The notes beneath the pieces were generated by a model. That model saw nothing but the letters and a program-made list of their open reading frames with translations. It did not search any database and was not told where the DNA came from. A DNA stretch of 64,000 nucleotides from Aldehydirespirator sp965220485 (GTDB taxonomy: Bacteria; Actinomycetota; Acidimicrobiia; Acidimicrobiales; Aldehydirespiratoraceae), in contig OZ244832.1 of assembly GCA_965220485.1 (NCBI GenBank), positions 3,658,001-3,722,000 on the forward strand, written 5' to 3'. Every line of letters begins with the position of its first letter. Within the stretch, counting starts at the first letter, position 1. This document shows, one piece after another, positions 51,860 through 59,930 of the stretch. The position numbers and the translations under genes are program-made.

Positions 51860-52652
51860 GGCCGAAGACCCCTCCCGCGCGATCACGGCCCTCGCCGACG
51901 GCCCGGTGCTCGAGGTCACCCTCGACCGTCCCAAGGCCAACGCCATCGACGCGGCCACAAGCCGCGAGCTGAGCCAACTGTTCGCGACCTTCCGGGACGA
52001 CCCCGACCTGCGGGTCGCGATACTCACAGGCGCCGGTGATCGATTCTTCTGCGCCGGCTGGGACCTCAACGCGGCAGCGAGCGGTGAGGAGTTCGAGGCC
52101 GACTACGGCGAGGGCGGCTTCGGGGGCTTCGGCGAGCTGCCCGGCCTGCACAAGCCGGTGATAGCCGCGGTCAACGGCATGGCCGTCGGCGGGGGATTCG
52201 AGATCGTCTTGGCCGCCGACTTCGTGGTGGCGGCCGAGCAAGCCCGCTTCTGGCTGCCGGAGGCCTCGCTGGGGATCGTGCCCGACACCGCGTCGGTGCG
52301 CCTGCCCAGGATGCTCCCGCCCGTCGTGGCCAACGAGATCCTCTACGCAGGCCGGCGCGTCGACGCGGCTGAAGCACTGCGCTGGGGACTGGCTAACTCG
52401 GTAGTCCGCGCCGAGGACCTTATGGCCGAGGCCCGTGCTCTGGCAGCCCGAGTTGTGGAGGCTGCACCGCTGTCGGTGGCAGCCATCCACCAGATCCGCG
52501 ACCGCACCCGACACTTGGCGCTGCACCAAGCCTTCGAGCTGCTGCGCTCCGGCGATCTGGCCGCCTACGAGGCCATGCTGGCCTCCGCCGACGCCGCGGA
52601 AGGCCCCCGAGCCTTCACCGAGGGCCGCGCCCCCCGCTGGCACGGCGCCTGA
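51852..52652 (+). CDS. caiD: Carnitinyl-CoA dehydratase / enoyl-CoA hydratase
   Basis: 266-aa crotonase-fold enzyme. It follows E. coli CaiD (recalled from memory) unusually closely: LEVTLDRPKANAIDAATSRE, LRVAILTGAGDRFFCAGWDL, KPVIAAVNGMAVGGGFEIVL, FWLPEASLGIVPD and the C-terminal EGPRAFTEGRAPRW. CaiD interconverts carnitinyl-CoA and crotonobetainyl-CoA. ATG 51852 overlaps the ligase stop (ATGACTGA), so the genes are translationally coupled. With the carnitine dehydrogenase-thioesterase upstream it marks a carnitine locus. Confidence 0.9.
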   Translation: MTEAEDPSRAITALADGPVLEVTLDRPKANAIDAATSRELSQLFATFRDDPDLRVAILTGAGDRFFCAGWDLNAAASGEEFEADYGEGGFGGFGELPGLHKPVIAAVNGMAVGGGFEIVLAADFVVAAEQARFWLPEASLGIVPDTASVRLPRMLPPVVANEILYAGRRVDAAEALRWGLANSVVRAEDLMAEARALAARVVEAAPLSVAAIHQIRDRTRHLALHQAFELLRSGDLAAYEAMLASADAAEGPRAFTEGRAPRWHGA

Positions 52653-52678
52653 ACCCACCCCTCGTCGCCTTCGTGACG

Positions 52679-52695
52679 CGGCGCGCCACGCGCCG
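52679..52695. terminator. GC-rich hairpin between convergent genes
   Basis: CGGCGCG-CCA-CGCGCCG is a perfect 7-bp stem with a 3-nt loop in the 63-nt gap between the convergent caiD and creatininase genes. No U-tract follows, so the terminator reading rests on position and stem strength only. Confidence 0.35.
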
Positions 52696-52715
52696 GCGGG
52701 TGCCAGCAGCGGGTG

Positions 52716-53507
52716 TCAGCCGGGACTGCGGCCGAAGTCGAAGGCGGCGATCTCGGCCACCTGCTCACCGAGCAGGGCGACTGCGGTCTCGAACAGCAGC
52801 TTGCCCTCCTCCTCGTTGGCGCCCGTCGGATCGCCGATGTGGCCATGCGGTCCGAAGTCGTTCGACAGCCAGCCGAACGACGCCAGTCCTCCGAAGCGCA
52901 CATGCCGGTATTGAGCGAGGCCCTCCGGTACGGCCCGCTCCGCCCGCTCCAGATGCACCAAGTGGGGCCGCAGGTGCATGAACACCGACGTCTCGCGGTG
53001 CCCGCCGTGGATGCCCATGCCCATCTCGGCCTCAGGGGACGTGCCGCCATGGTCGGCGGGCACGAACGGATGCACGAGGAAGGTCATCAACCCGTACGAC
53101 AAGCGGATCTCCCGGCAGGCCACGTTGAGCAGGGCCGAGTTGCCGCCGTGGCCGTTGAGGAACACGAGGCGGCGGGCCTCGGTCGCCGCGATGCTGCGAC
53201 CGATGTCTCGCAGTACTGCCAGCAGTGTCTCCGCCGACAGCCACAGCGTCCCCGGCGACCAGGCGTGCTCGTTCGACTTCGACACCGACAGCGTGGGCAG
53301 CAGCCAGAGATCACAGGCATCTCCGTGCTCGGCGACGAGCGCAGCGGCGGTCTCGTGGGCGATCACATGATCCACGGCCAGCGGCAGGTGCGGGCCGTGC
53401 TGCTCCACCGCGCCGATGGGCTGCACGATCACCGACGACTCGGTTATCCGTTCAGCGATCTCAGGTCCGCTGAGATCCTCGAGACGGCGGCTGTGTGCAT
53501 TGGGCAT
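52716..53507 (-). CDS. Creatininase/MftE-family metal-dependent hydrolase
   Basis: 263 aa with the family's metal ligands: the Glu and His of IGAVEQHGPHLPLAVDH (E and H plus the Asp), the His of FLNGHGGNSALLN and the Glu in GIHGGHRETSVF. Enzymes of this family hydrolyse cyclic amides such as creatinine, or process mycofactocin peptides; no mycofactocin genes are nearby. ATG 53507; its start overlaps the end of the upstream lipoprotein gene by 47 nt, so they probably share a transcript. Confidence 0.88.
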   Translation of the reverse strand: MPNAHSRRLEDLSGPEIAERITESSVIVQPIGAVEQHGPHLPLAVDHVIAHETAAALVAEHGDACDLWLLPTLSVSKSNEHAWSPGTLWLSAETLLAVLRDIGRSIAATEARRLVFLNGHGGNSALLNVACREIRLSYGLMTFLVHPFVPADHGGTSPEAEMGMGIHGGHRETSVFMHLRPHLVHLERAERAVPEGLAQYRHVRFGGLASFGWLSNDFGPHGHIGDPTGANEEEGKLLFETAVALLGEQVAEIAAFDFGRSPG

Positions 53508-55119
53508 AGGTCTCAGGGTACCCGCTCACAAGGACGGGGTGGATTCGCCGCCGGCCGAGCTCGGCCGGGCCCGGGGTGGAGTCGTGGCTATCCGGGCTCC
53601 GGTTCGGGGAGTGAGTCGGGATCGGACTCCAGAAGGACACGTCGGAGGGTCCGAGACTCGTCATGGCGCCGCTGCCGTCGAGACGGGCTACCAAGGCGAC
53701 ATCACCCTCAGCGGTGTTGGCGCCGAAGGTGATGGCGTCACTGTCGGGCGACCACAGACGCGGCGTCTCGGTGTACTGGTCGGCAAAGCGCAGGTAGTTG
53801 CTGAGGAAGGCGACGCTCGGCGCGAATCGGGCCAACTCGACCGACTGGTCACCGTCCCAGACGTGCCACACCAGGCTGGCGCCGTTCGCGTCCTGCTGCG
53901 CCACGCTCACCATCAGCAAACGAAGGCCGTCGGGGCTCCATTCGAGCCAGTGTCCCGTGCGGTCCAGGATTGTGAAGCTCTCTGTTGTGGCGAGGTCGAG
54001 GATCTGCACCGAGCCGCTCCAATTCTCGGCCTGGGATTGAGACCCGGCCACCAAGTCCGCGGATTGTGAGGCTGAAGCCGTCTCAACGGTGCCGGTGGAA
54101 TCGGGCGGATCAGCCGGTTCGGCCGACTCCACCGTGGCGAACGACAAGGCGACACGCTCGCCGGCAGGATGGACCGCCAGCCCGGCCAAACCGACGACCG
54201 GACCCAAGTCGGCGACCTCTCCCCGGTCGAGGCTTCGGCGCACCAGCCGAGGGATCGCGTCGGAGCCGGCACCGTTCGAGGGAGCTTCCGACGAGCCGTT
54301 GCCGAGCGGCTGCTGGTAGGCATCCACGTAGAGGAAGTCCTCAGTGCCGGGCACCCAGGCCGCCGCCAAGAACGCGAAGCCCACCGGACCGAGTTCGTCG
54401 TAGTCGTCCAACGAGTCGGGGTCGCTGACGAGCAGCAGTTCCGGGCCCGCGTGGACCAGCAGCCGGCGACCGTCCGGTTCCCACGCGAGGTAGATGCTGC
54501 CACGCTGCAGCGAGGACTCCGAAGTCGGCGCGCCGACATGATCCAAGATGTCTAACGCCGTGCCGCCCATCGATCCCGGCCCCAGAGCGGCCAGTCGGGT
54601 GCCGCCGTGGTTCCAGGAGTAGAAGAAGTACGGTCGGCGGGCGGGCGCGGTGACGACCTCCCCGGCGACGATGTCCACGACCGCGACCCGATAGGCGCCG
54701 CTGGTCGGATCGGTGAGAGTGGCGGCTAAGCGAAGGCCGTCGCGTGACCATGTCGGCTGGGTGACGATGAGGCTGGCGGCCAGCTCATCGAGGATGTAGC
54801 CGCTCGGCGACATGAGCCGAAGGCCGTTCGGACCCGCGGCTGCGATCAGGCCCCGCTCGACGGCGCTCCCATCGGCTGGGGCGTCACCGGCGGGAGTCTC
54901 GCTGGCCGGCGTCTCGCTGGCCGGGGTCTCGTCGGCTGGGACCTCTTGAGCGGACGGTTCCGCCGGGCTCGTCGCTTCGGCCAGCGGATCCTGCTCGGTC
55001 TCGGGGGTCCAGTCGGCCGGGGCAGGCACCGAGCTGCGGGTCGGAGCGGTCGAGCAGGCTGCGACGACGAGCAAGGCGCACGCGGCGGCACCCGTGGCAA
55101 GGCACCGGCTGAGCCGCAT
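53461..55119 (-). CDS. Lipoprotein with beta-propeller (TolB/WD40-like) repeats
   Basis: 552 aa with a signal peptide and lipobox (ALLVVAACS, Cys about residue 22). A Pro/Glu/Thr-rich linker with the direct repeat ASETPASETPAG follows, then a domain of repeated propeller blades (PTWSRDGLRLAATLTDP, WNHGGTRLAAL, AWEPDGRRLLVHAG, LEWSPDGLRLLMV, RLWSPDSDAITFG). It is exported and tethered; propellers usually bind partners. The last 50 residues, which overlap the next gene, look less conserved. Function unknown. Confidence 0.8.
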   Translation of the reverse strand: MRLSRCLATGAAACALLVVAACSTAPTRSSVPAPADWTPETEQDPLAEATSPAEPSAQEVPADETPASETPASETPAGDAPADGSAVERGLIAAAGPNGLRLMSPSGYILDELAASLIVTQPTWSRDGLRLAATLTDPTSGAYRVAVVDIVAGEVVTAPARRPYFFYSWNHGGTRLAALGPGSMGGTALDILDHVGAPTSESSLQRGSIYLAWEPDGRRLLVHAGPELLLVSDPDSLDDYDELGPVGFAFLAAAWVPGTEDFLYVDAYQQPLGNGSSEAPSNGAGSDAIPRLVRRSLDRGEVADLGPVVGLAGLAVHPAGERVALSFATVESAEPADPPDSTGTVETASASQSADLVAGSQSQAENWSGSVQILDLATTESFTILDRTGHWLEWSPDGLRLLMVSVAQQDANGASLVWHVWDGDQSVELARFAPSVAFLSNYLRFADQYTETPRLWSPDSDAITFGANTAEGDVALVARLDGSGAMTSLGPSDVSFWSPIPTHSPNRSPDSHDSTPGPAELGRRRIHPVLVSGYPETYAQCTQPPSRGSQRT

Positions 55120-55194
55120 GCTCTAGACCGTAGCCGCCGCTGCGGATCCGGCCCCGTGTGGGGATGCCGCTGCGGAGATAACTGGCTGGGATGC

Positions 55195-55773
55195 TCAGAA
55201 GGGGCTGAGACCCAGACGGTTGCGTATGGACACCAGTTCGCCCAGGTGGTTGAAGCCGTGGCCCACCGCGCTCCACTGCAGGAACCACGCGGCTGGCTTG
55301 CCGTCCCACATGGAGTACAGCCAGTCGAAGCGGTCTTCAGGGGTGCCGATGGCCCGCAGGGCGGTGGCGGTGTCGGGCCGGTCGTCCATCGGCGGGAGCC
55401 CGTGTTCGTCGAGCCAATCCGCCGTGGAGTCGAACACGGCCAGCGCGTAGGCGCCGACAGACTCGGGATCGAGCACGTCCACCAACTCTGCGTCTTCACC
55501 CTCGGCCAGGCCTCGCCACAGGTCGTCGTCGATGCCGAGCCGACCGGTCCAGCCGTCGACCACGGTGCCGTCGCCGCCCCGCAGCACGCCGTTCACGGCC
55601 ACGTCATGGTGTCGGGCCAGATGCCACAGGACGTACACCGGCGCTATCCCCCCGCCGTCGGCCCGCTCGCGGCGCCGCTCGGGCGGAATCAAGCCCAGCA
55701 CGCCACCGTCGAGCTTGGCCCGCAGCGACTTGAGGTCGCCGACGATCCAGTCCCGCAGGTCCACTCCAGACAC
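55195..55773 (-). CDS. DinB-like (mycothiol-dependent isomerase-type) protein
   Basis: 192-aa four-helix protein with His residues in the metal-site pattern: VLWHLARHHDVAVNG (near residue 50) and GHGFNHLGELVSIRN near the C-terminus. Such DinB-fold proteins include mycothiol-dependent enzymes of actinobacteria. Specific substrate not predictable. ATG 55773 sits in a spacer with two direct TCTAGATGGG copies (about 55774-55798). Confidence 0.75.
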   Translation of the reverse strand: MSGVDLRDWIVGDLKSLRAKLDGGVLGLIPPERRRERADGGGIAPVYVLWHLARHHDVAVNGVLRGGDGTVVDGWTGRLGIDDDLWRGLAEGEDAELVDVLDPESVGAYALAVFDSTADWLDEHGLPPMDDRPDTATALRAIGTPEDRFDWLYSMWDGKPAAWFLQWSAVGHGFNHLGELVSIRNRLGLSPF

Positions 55774-55805
55774 TCTAGATGGGTAGATCTAGATGGGTCG
55801 AGGGC

Positions 55806-56291
55806 TCACTGGCTGCGCTGCGTGTTGCGGCCCCCGCTCGGAGTCCACGACTCGATCAGCAGGCTGTCCTGCCACACTCTCACCAGTACAACCCTGCGGA
55901 TCAGGCCCACATAGAGCACCATCATTGACGGGTCCTCTATGTGATGGCGGTGCCCGGACACGAACTCCGCCTGCTGGTCCGGATCGGCGGGCACGGTGAT
56001 GCCGTCGATGCGGGCGTCGCCTTCAGGCAGATCCTCGGAGTCGAGGGAGCTATGCACCGAGAAGCGCGGATCGCGTGCCAGGTCTAGGGCCTTGAGAGAA
56101 CCCGGTGTCATGGCCAGCCACAATTGCCCGGACCTGACGGGCGTCTCCATGCCGGACAGGCGAGGCGACCCGTCGGCCCGAAGGGTGGCCAGGATCGCAT
56201 GCCGGTGGCTCTCCAGCCTTCCCAGGACTCGGCGAGCAAGGGTTGGGTCAGCCTGCTCGAAGTCGGCCCACGACACCGCGTCTTCAGCCAT
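55806..56291 (-). CDS. PPOX/F420-type flavin-binding split-barrel protein
   Basis: 161 aa. The N-terminus (LGRLESHRHAILATLRADGS) and the strand PRLSGMETPVRSGQLWLAMT match pyridoxamine-5'-phosphate oxidase-like proteins. KALDLARDPRFSVHSSLDSE is the usual helix before the barrel. Members bind FMN, F420 or haem. The ATG at 56291 lies 10 nt from the 107-bp element at 56301, which therefore occupies the promoter region shared with the next divergent gene. Confidence 0.82.
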   Translation of the reverse strand: MAEDAVSWADFEQADPTLARRVLGRLESHRHAILATLRADGSPRLSGMETPVRSGQLWLAMTPGSLKALDLARDPRFSVHSSLDSEDLPEGDARIDGITVPADPDQQAEFVSGHRHHIEDPSMMVLYVGLIRRVVLVRVWQDSLLIESWTPSGGRNTQRSQ

Positions 56292-56300
56292 GGCGCCAAT

Positions 56301-56407
56301 CTAGGTGGCTGGTGCCAAACTCCCGAAATGGGGGTTTTGCGGTCACAAAACCCCAGGTCAGCGACTTGCGAATTGTGGCAAATTGCCATTTAACACCAGC
56401 CACCTAG
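56301..56407 (+). mobile_element. CTAG-bounded 107-bp miniature element, copy 3
   Basis: Practically identical to 3467-3573, same orientation, CTAG at both ends. It lies between divergent genes (starts at 56291 and 56437), so both would have to be transcribed from within or across it. Confidence 0.82.
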
Positions 56408-56436
56408 GCCATGGCTGCGGTGGGTACCCTCTGGCC

Positions 56437-56952
56437 GTGCGTTTCGTGGTGCTGCACGCGCATCCGCAACAGGACTGCCTGAGTGTCGCGCTGCGTGATC
56501 GGGTGGTGCACACGCTGGAGCGCGACGGCCACGACGTCCAGGTCGTGCGGCTCACGCAGGGCGAGTGGATCGAAGGGGTCAGCATCGTGGGCGCCCACGG
56601 CCTGGTGTTCGTCTACCCGACTTGGTGGGGCGGCCTGCCGGCACCGATGCTCGGATGGGTGCAGCGTGAGCTCACCGCCTGGATCGACGGCTCCGCAGAC
56701 TCCTCGGCCTCACCGCTTCGCACGGTTCGGCACCTGGTGGCCGTGACCACCCACGGCTCCACGAGCTGGGTGAACCGGCTCCAGGGCGAGCCGGGGCGCC
56801 ATCTCCTGCGACGCTCGGTCGCCCGACTGTGCGCTCCGGGCACGAGGCTGCGCTGGGTGGCGCTCTACGGCGTGGATCAGCGCACCCCGTCGGAGGTGGC
56901 GTCCTTCGTGGATCGCGCCGCTTCGGAGCTGGCCAAGAGGCCGAGCAGGTAG
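56437..56952 (+). CDS. Flavodoxin-fold NAD(P)H dehydrogenase/reductase
   Basis: 171 aa. The N-terminus (RFVVLHAHPQQDCLSVALRD) and YPTWWGGLPAPMLGWVQREL match the NQO1/MdaB-like quinone reductase family; the region HLVAVTTHGSTSWVNRLQGE binds flavin phosphate. GTG 56437 is the first sensible start, as the frame upstream runs into the 107-bp element. The final residues (AKRPSR) come from a 37-bp repeat that also covers the end of the RidA gene. Confidence 0.85.
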   Translation: MRFVVLHAHPQQDCLSVALRDRVVHTLERDGHDVQVVRLTQGEWIEGVSIVGAHGLVFVYPTWWGGLPAPMLGWVQRELTAWIDGSADSSASPLRTVRHLVAVTTHGSTSWVNRLQGEPGRHLLRRSVARLCAPGTRLRWVALYGVDQRTPSEVASFVDRAASELAKRPSR

Positions 56953-57043
56953 ACCGCGTCAGCGAGCCGCCTGGCTCCCAACCTCCTCTACGGGGCCAGC
57001 ATCCCGAAGAGGCCGAGCGGGTAGACCGCGTCAGCGAGCCGCC
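56935..57043. repeat. 37-bp direct repeat, two copies at two gene ends
   Basis: AAGAGGCCGAGCRGGTAGAC... is present at 56935-56971 and 57007-57043 with one mismatch. Copy 1 carries the TAG stop of the flavodoxin-fold gene, and copy 2 carries (antisense) the TGA stop of RidA. Confidence 0.8.
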
Positions 57044-57441
57044 ACTACTGCGATCTCAACCTTCCAGGCGGGCTGGGCCAACTCGGGTACGACCACCAGC
57101 GTCGAGGCGGCCAGATGGCCGTCGAGGAACCTGTCGCGCTCGGCCATGACCGAGCTGAGATCCTGGCCGGGCAGCACGTAGGTGGTCACCGACACGATGT
57201 CGCTCGGCGCCATGCCGGACTGCGCCAGCATGGCCGAGATGTTGTGCCACACGGTGCGGGCCTGTTCGGCGACATTGTGAGCCACCGACCCGTCGGCTCG
57301 CGTGGGCACAACACCCGACGTGTGCAGCCACCTGTCCGCTCCTGTGGTGGCCACCGCATGGGCGTAGCGCGCCGCCGGGGGAGCTATCCCCTCCGGCTCG
57401 ACGGCACGCGATCCCACCACCTCCAATCGTAGGCGGTGCAC
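57031..57441 (-). CDS. RidA/YjgF-family protein
   Basis: 136-aa enamine/imine deaminase-type protein: AARYAHAVATTGADRWLHTS, VAEQARTVWHNISAMLAQSG, DIVSVTTYVLPGQD and the C-terminal WKVEIAVVAAR. The usual substrate-binding Arg near VPELAQPAWKVEIEA is replaced here (no Arg before the last motif), so activity on reactive enamines is uncertain. GTG 57441 is chosen because the family starts near EVVGSRAVEPEG; the frame is open to 57510. Confidence 0.82.
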   Translation of the reverse strand: MHRLRLEVVGSRAVEPEGIAPPAARYAHAVATTGADRWLHTSGVVPTRADGSVAHNVAEQARTVWHNISAMLAQSGMAPSDIVSVTTYVLPGQDLSSVMAERDRFLDGHLAASTLVVVPELAQPAWKVEIAVVAAR

Positions 57442-57481
57442 AAGGGCGCGCGGATAGTCACCGTCTCGTGGCGAGGCATTC

Positions 57482-57535
57482 TGTCTCCCGCTCCTGTTCG
57501 CTGCGCTCACGGGCCGCTCGGGCCACGGCCTCGCT
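57482..57535 (-). repeat. Dispersed SEQER-type repeat, copy 5 (minus strand)
   Basis: Reverse complement of the repeat at 5062, 47954 and 50585. It lies in the gap between the divergent RidA and LLM oxidoreductase genes. Confidence 0.75.
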
Positions 57536-57595
57536 CAACGCCTGGGAGAATTTCGCGAGCTGCCGCTTGTCCGCTCGGCCTCCGGGGTAGGTGCT

Positions 57596-58639
57596 GTGGA
57601 ACAATCTGCGGCCGTGACCCAGCGCATGGCCCTCTACTTCCAGGACAAGCACCCCATCGGTCACGAGATCGAGATGGCCCGCTACGCCGAGGAGAGCGGC
57701 TTCAGCGAGATCTGGCAGGCCGACACCCGGCTGGCCCGCGACTGCGTGGTGATGATGAGCGCCCTGCTGGCGTCGACCAAGCGGCTTCGAATCGCCAGCG
57801 GCGTGCTGCCCATCTACACCCGCAACCCGGCGGTGATCGCCGCCTCTTGGAGCACCATGCACGAACTTGCCGGCCCCGCCCCCGACGGCGGCAGCCGGGT
57901 GATGCTGGGACTCGGCGCCTGGTGGGAGCCCATCGCCGGGCGGGTCGGAGCGGGCCGGCGCAAGCCGCTGACCGCCATGCGCGAGTACGTCGAGTCGATC
58001 AGGGCCCTGTTCACCATGGAGGAGGTGAGCTACGAGGGCGAGTTCGTCCACCTGGACCGGGTAAGCCTCGATGTGGCCTACGGCGACACGTCGCCCCGGA
58101 ACATCCCCATCTACATCGGTGCGACCGGCCCGAGAATGCTGGAGCTGACGGGCGAGATCGCGGACGGTGCCATGCTCAACTACGTGGTGTCGATCGACTA
58201 CATCCGAGACGCGGTGGTCCGGGTCGGGGCCGGGGCGGCCAAGTCGGGGCGCACCATCGACGACATCGATCGCCCCGAGCTCCTGATCTGCTCGCTGTCG
58301 GACGACGACCCCGGCCAGGCCCTGCTCACTGGCAAGTCGCTGGTGGCGTACTACCTGGGGACCGAGCCCCACATCATGGCGGCCTCGGGTGCCGATCCGG
58401 AGCTGATCGAGCGGGTGCAACAGATCGTCGGCTGGCCCGCTACCGAGGCCGACTACTACAAGGCCGCTCCCCTCATCGGCGACGACCTGGTGCGCAGCAT
58501 CATGGCCGTCGGCACTTCCGCCCAGTGTCGGGACAAGGTGGCGGAGTTCATCGACGCCGGGGTCACCTGCCCGGTTCTGTACCCGCTGATGGACGACATG
58601 GAGCCAGTAATCGACGCCTTCGCCAACTGGGCGCCCTAA
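57596..58639 (+). CDS. LLM-class (F420-dependent-type) oxidoreductase
   Basis: 347-aa luciferase-like TIM-barrel protein: YAEESGFSEIWQADTRLARD, RIASGVLPIYTRNPAVIAAS, VMLGLGAWWEPIAGRVG, NIPIYIGATGPRMLELTGEI and DGAMLNYVVS. The pattern is that of actinobacterial F420-dependent reductases. GTG at 57596, or GTG 57614, may start it. The substrate is unknown; related enzymes reduce or demethylenate tetrahydromethanopterin or oxidise small alcohols. Confidence 0.86.
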   Translation: MEQSAAVTQRMALYFQDKHPIGHEIEMARYAEESGFSEIWQADTRLARDCVVMMSALLASTKRLRIASGVLPIYTRNPAVIAASWSTMHELAGPAPDGGSRVMLGLGAWWEPIAGRVGAGRRKPLTAMREYVESIRALFTMEEVSYEGEFVHLDRVSLDVAYGDTSPRNIPIYIGATGPRMLELTGEIADGAMLNYVVSIDYIRDAVVRVGAGAAKSGRTIDDIDRPELLICSLSDDDPGQALLTGKSLVAYYLGTEPHIMAASGADPELIERVQQIVGWPATEADYYKAAPLIGDDLVRSIMAVGTSAQCRDKVAEFIDAGVTCPVLYPLMDDMEPVIDAFANWAP

Positions 58640-58673
58640 CCCCCCGCCCGCGCCCCGCCCCGGCCCCAGGGGG

Positions 58674-58720
58674 CTCTGTTCGCGCTTTCCCGTGATTACG
58701 CCGGGTTTGTGCACACAAGC
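58674..58720. repeat. ~45-bp palindromic intergenic repeat, copy 3
   Basis: CTCTGTTCGCGCTTTCCCGT...TGTGCACACAAG resembles the repeats between nuo genes. The surrounding spacer 58640-58773 is AT-rich at its end, with GCATG-TTTTTA-CATGT near 58763, a likely promoter region for the next gene. Confidence 0.55.
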
Positions 58721-58773
58721 ATGGAGGATCTCCGCACCACAGAATACGATGCAGCTTAGTAGCATGTTTTTAC

Positions 58774-59709
58774 ATGTTATATCAGTCTCAGAGCCTCCAT
58801 CCAGGGGCCGCGGAACGGCGGGTACGGGCCCGCATGGCGAGCCAGCACGGGCTCGCAACCCGCGAGCAAGCTCTTGCCGCCGGCATGACCGAGCATCAGA
58901 TTGAAGAACGCCTCCGCTCAGCCCGGTGGGTGCGCGCCGCCCGAGGCGTGTACCGGCACGCGGCTGTGCCGTCGACGCCTGAGTCGAGGCTGCTCGCGGT
59001 ATGCATGGCCTACGGGGCTCTAGTGAGCCACCGCTCGGCCGCGGCCCTGCAGAGCATCGACGGCTACGAGCTCGACCGGGTCGAGGTCGTGGTCGCCAAG
59101 GGGCGAGTTCGCCGGATACCGGGTGCTCGCCTGCACCACTCCACTCAGATGCACCTCGCCCGGCCCGTGGAGCGAAGCGGAATCCCCTGCACACGGCTGG
59201 ACAGAACCGTTCTCGACCTGGCTGGCTCAGTCAGCCGAACCGTCCTCGACCGCACCATTGACGCCGTGTTGCGAGACGGAATGCTGCGGCTGGGCGACCT
59301 ATGGCGGGTGTTGGCCTCCCACGCCAAGCCGGGGCGGAACGGCTGCGTCGCCCTTCGGGAGGCCCTCCTGGCCCGATCCGACGAGGGTGCCGTGCCGCTC
59401 AGCGAATGGAGCCGGATGGTGGCCGACCTGCTGGAGGCGTCGGGTCTGCCTCGTCCCGCCTTCGAACACCGGGTAGAGGGTCGTGACGGGGAGTTCGTGG
59501 CCCAGGTCGATCTCGCCTACCCCTCGGTGCGCTTGGCTATAGAGCTCGACAGCGTGCGATGGCACTTCAACCGGGTGTCGTTCGCGGAGGACCCGAGACG
59601 CCGCAACGCACTGTTCATGGCCGGCTGGAGGGTCCTCACGTTCACATGGGACGACTACGCCAACCATGCCAGCACTCTGTGCGCCACCGTTGCCCGGGCT
59701 TACGGGTAA
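58774..59709 (+). CDS. AbiEi-like / DUF559 (Vsr-fold endonuclease-like) protein
   Basis: 311 aa. The N-terminus holds an AbiEi-type winged helix (HGLATREQALAAGMTEHQIE, WVRAARGVYRHAAVPSTPES) and a middle part typical of type IV toxin-antitoxin proteins (HRSAAALQSIDGYEL, TRLDRTVLDLAGSVS). The C-terminus is a DUF559 PD-(D/E)xK-like domain: QVDLAYPSVRLAIELDSVRW, then RRRNALFMAGWRVLTFTWDD. Such proteins are common and multi-copy in actinobacteria. ATG 58774, or ATG 58834, is the start. No AbiEii toxin gene follows, so it is an orphan. Confidence 0.8.
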   Translation: MLYQSQSLHPGAAERRVRARMASQHGLATREQALAAGMTEHQIEERLRSARWVRAARGVYRHAAVPSTPESRLLAVCMAYGALVSHRSAAALQSIDGYELDRVEVVVAKGRVRRIPGARLHHSTQMHLARPVERSGIPCTRLDRTVLDLAGSVSRTVLDRTIDAVLRDGMLRLGDLWRVLASHAKPGRNGCVALREALLARSDEGAVPLSEWSRMVADLLEASGLPRPAFEHRVEGRDGEFVAQVDLAYPSVRLAIELDSVRWHFNRVSFAEDPRRRNALFMAGWRVLTFTWDDYANHASTLCATVARAYG

Positions 59710-59765
59710 GTCCCACGAGAAGCCAGCCGCTCCGGCGGACGGGCGACAGCCACTGCTGTCGACAG

Positions 59766-59875
59766 TTTGTGTGCGCTTTTCCGTGATGGGGCCGGGTTTT
59801 CGCGCACATTCGCGAGTCGGCCACTGCTGTGGACGGTTTGTGTGATGGGGCCGGGTTTTCACATTCGCGGCAACG
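59766..59875. repeat. ~45-bp palindromic repeat, copy 4 plus a truncated copy
   Basis: TTTGTGTGCGCTTTTCCGTG...CGCGCACA at 59766-59810 is a full copy; 59835-59875 is a shorter version lacking the GCGC arms. Both lie in the 220-nt spacer 59710-59930, which has no gene. Confidence 0.6.
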
Positions 59876-59930
59876 GGCGGTTGGGCGGGCGGGCGGCGAG
59901 TGATGCGGCGGCTCGTTAGCGTCTGTATTC

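Noticed and set aside
57458..59194. 578-codon minus-strand frame across the LLM oxidoreductase
   Set aside because: It is antisense to a well-conserved LLM gene; its Arg/Gly/His bias is that of a shadow frame.
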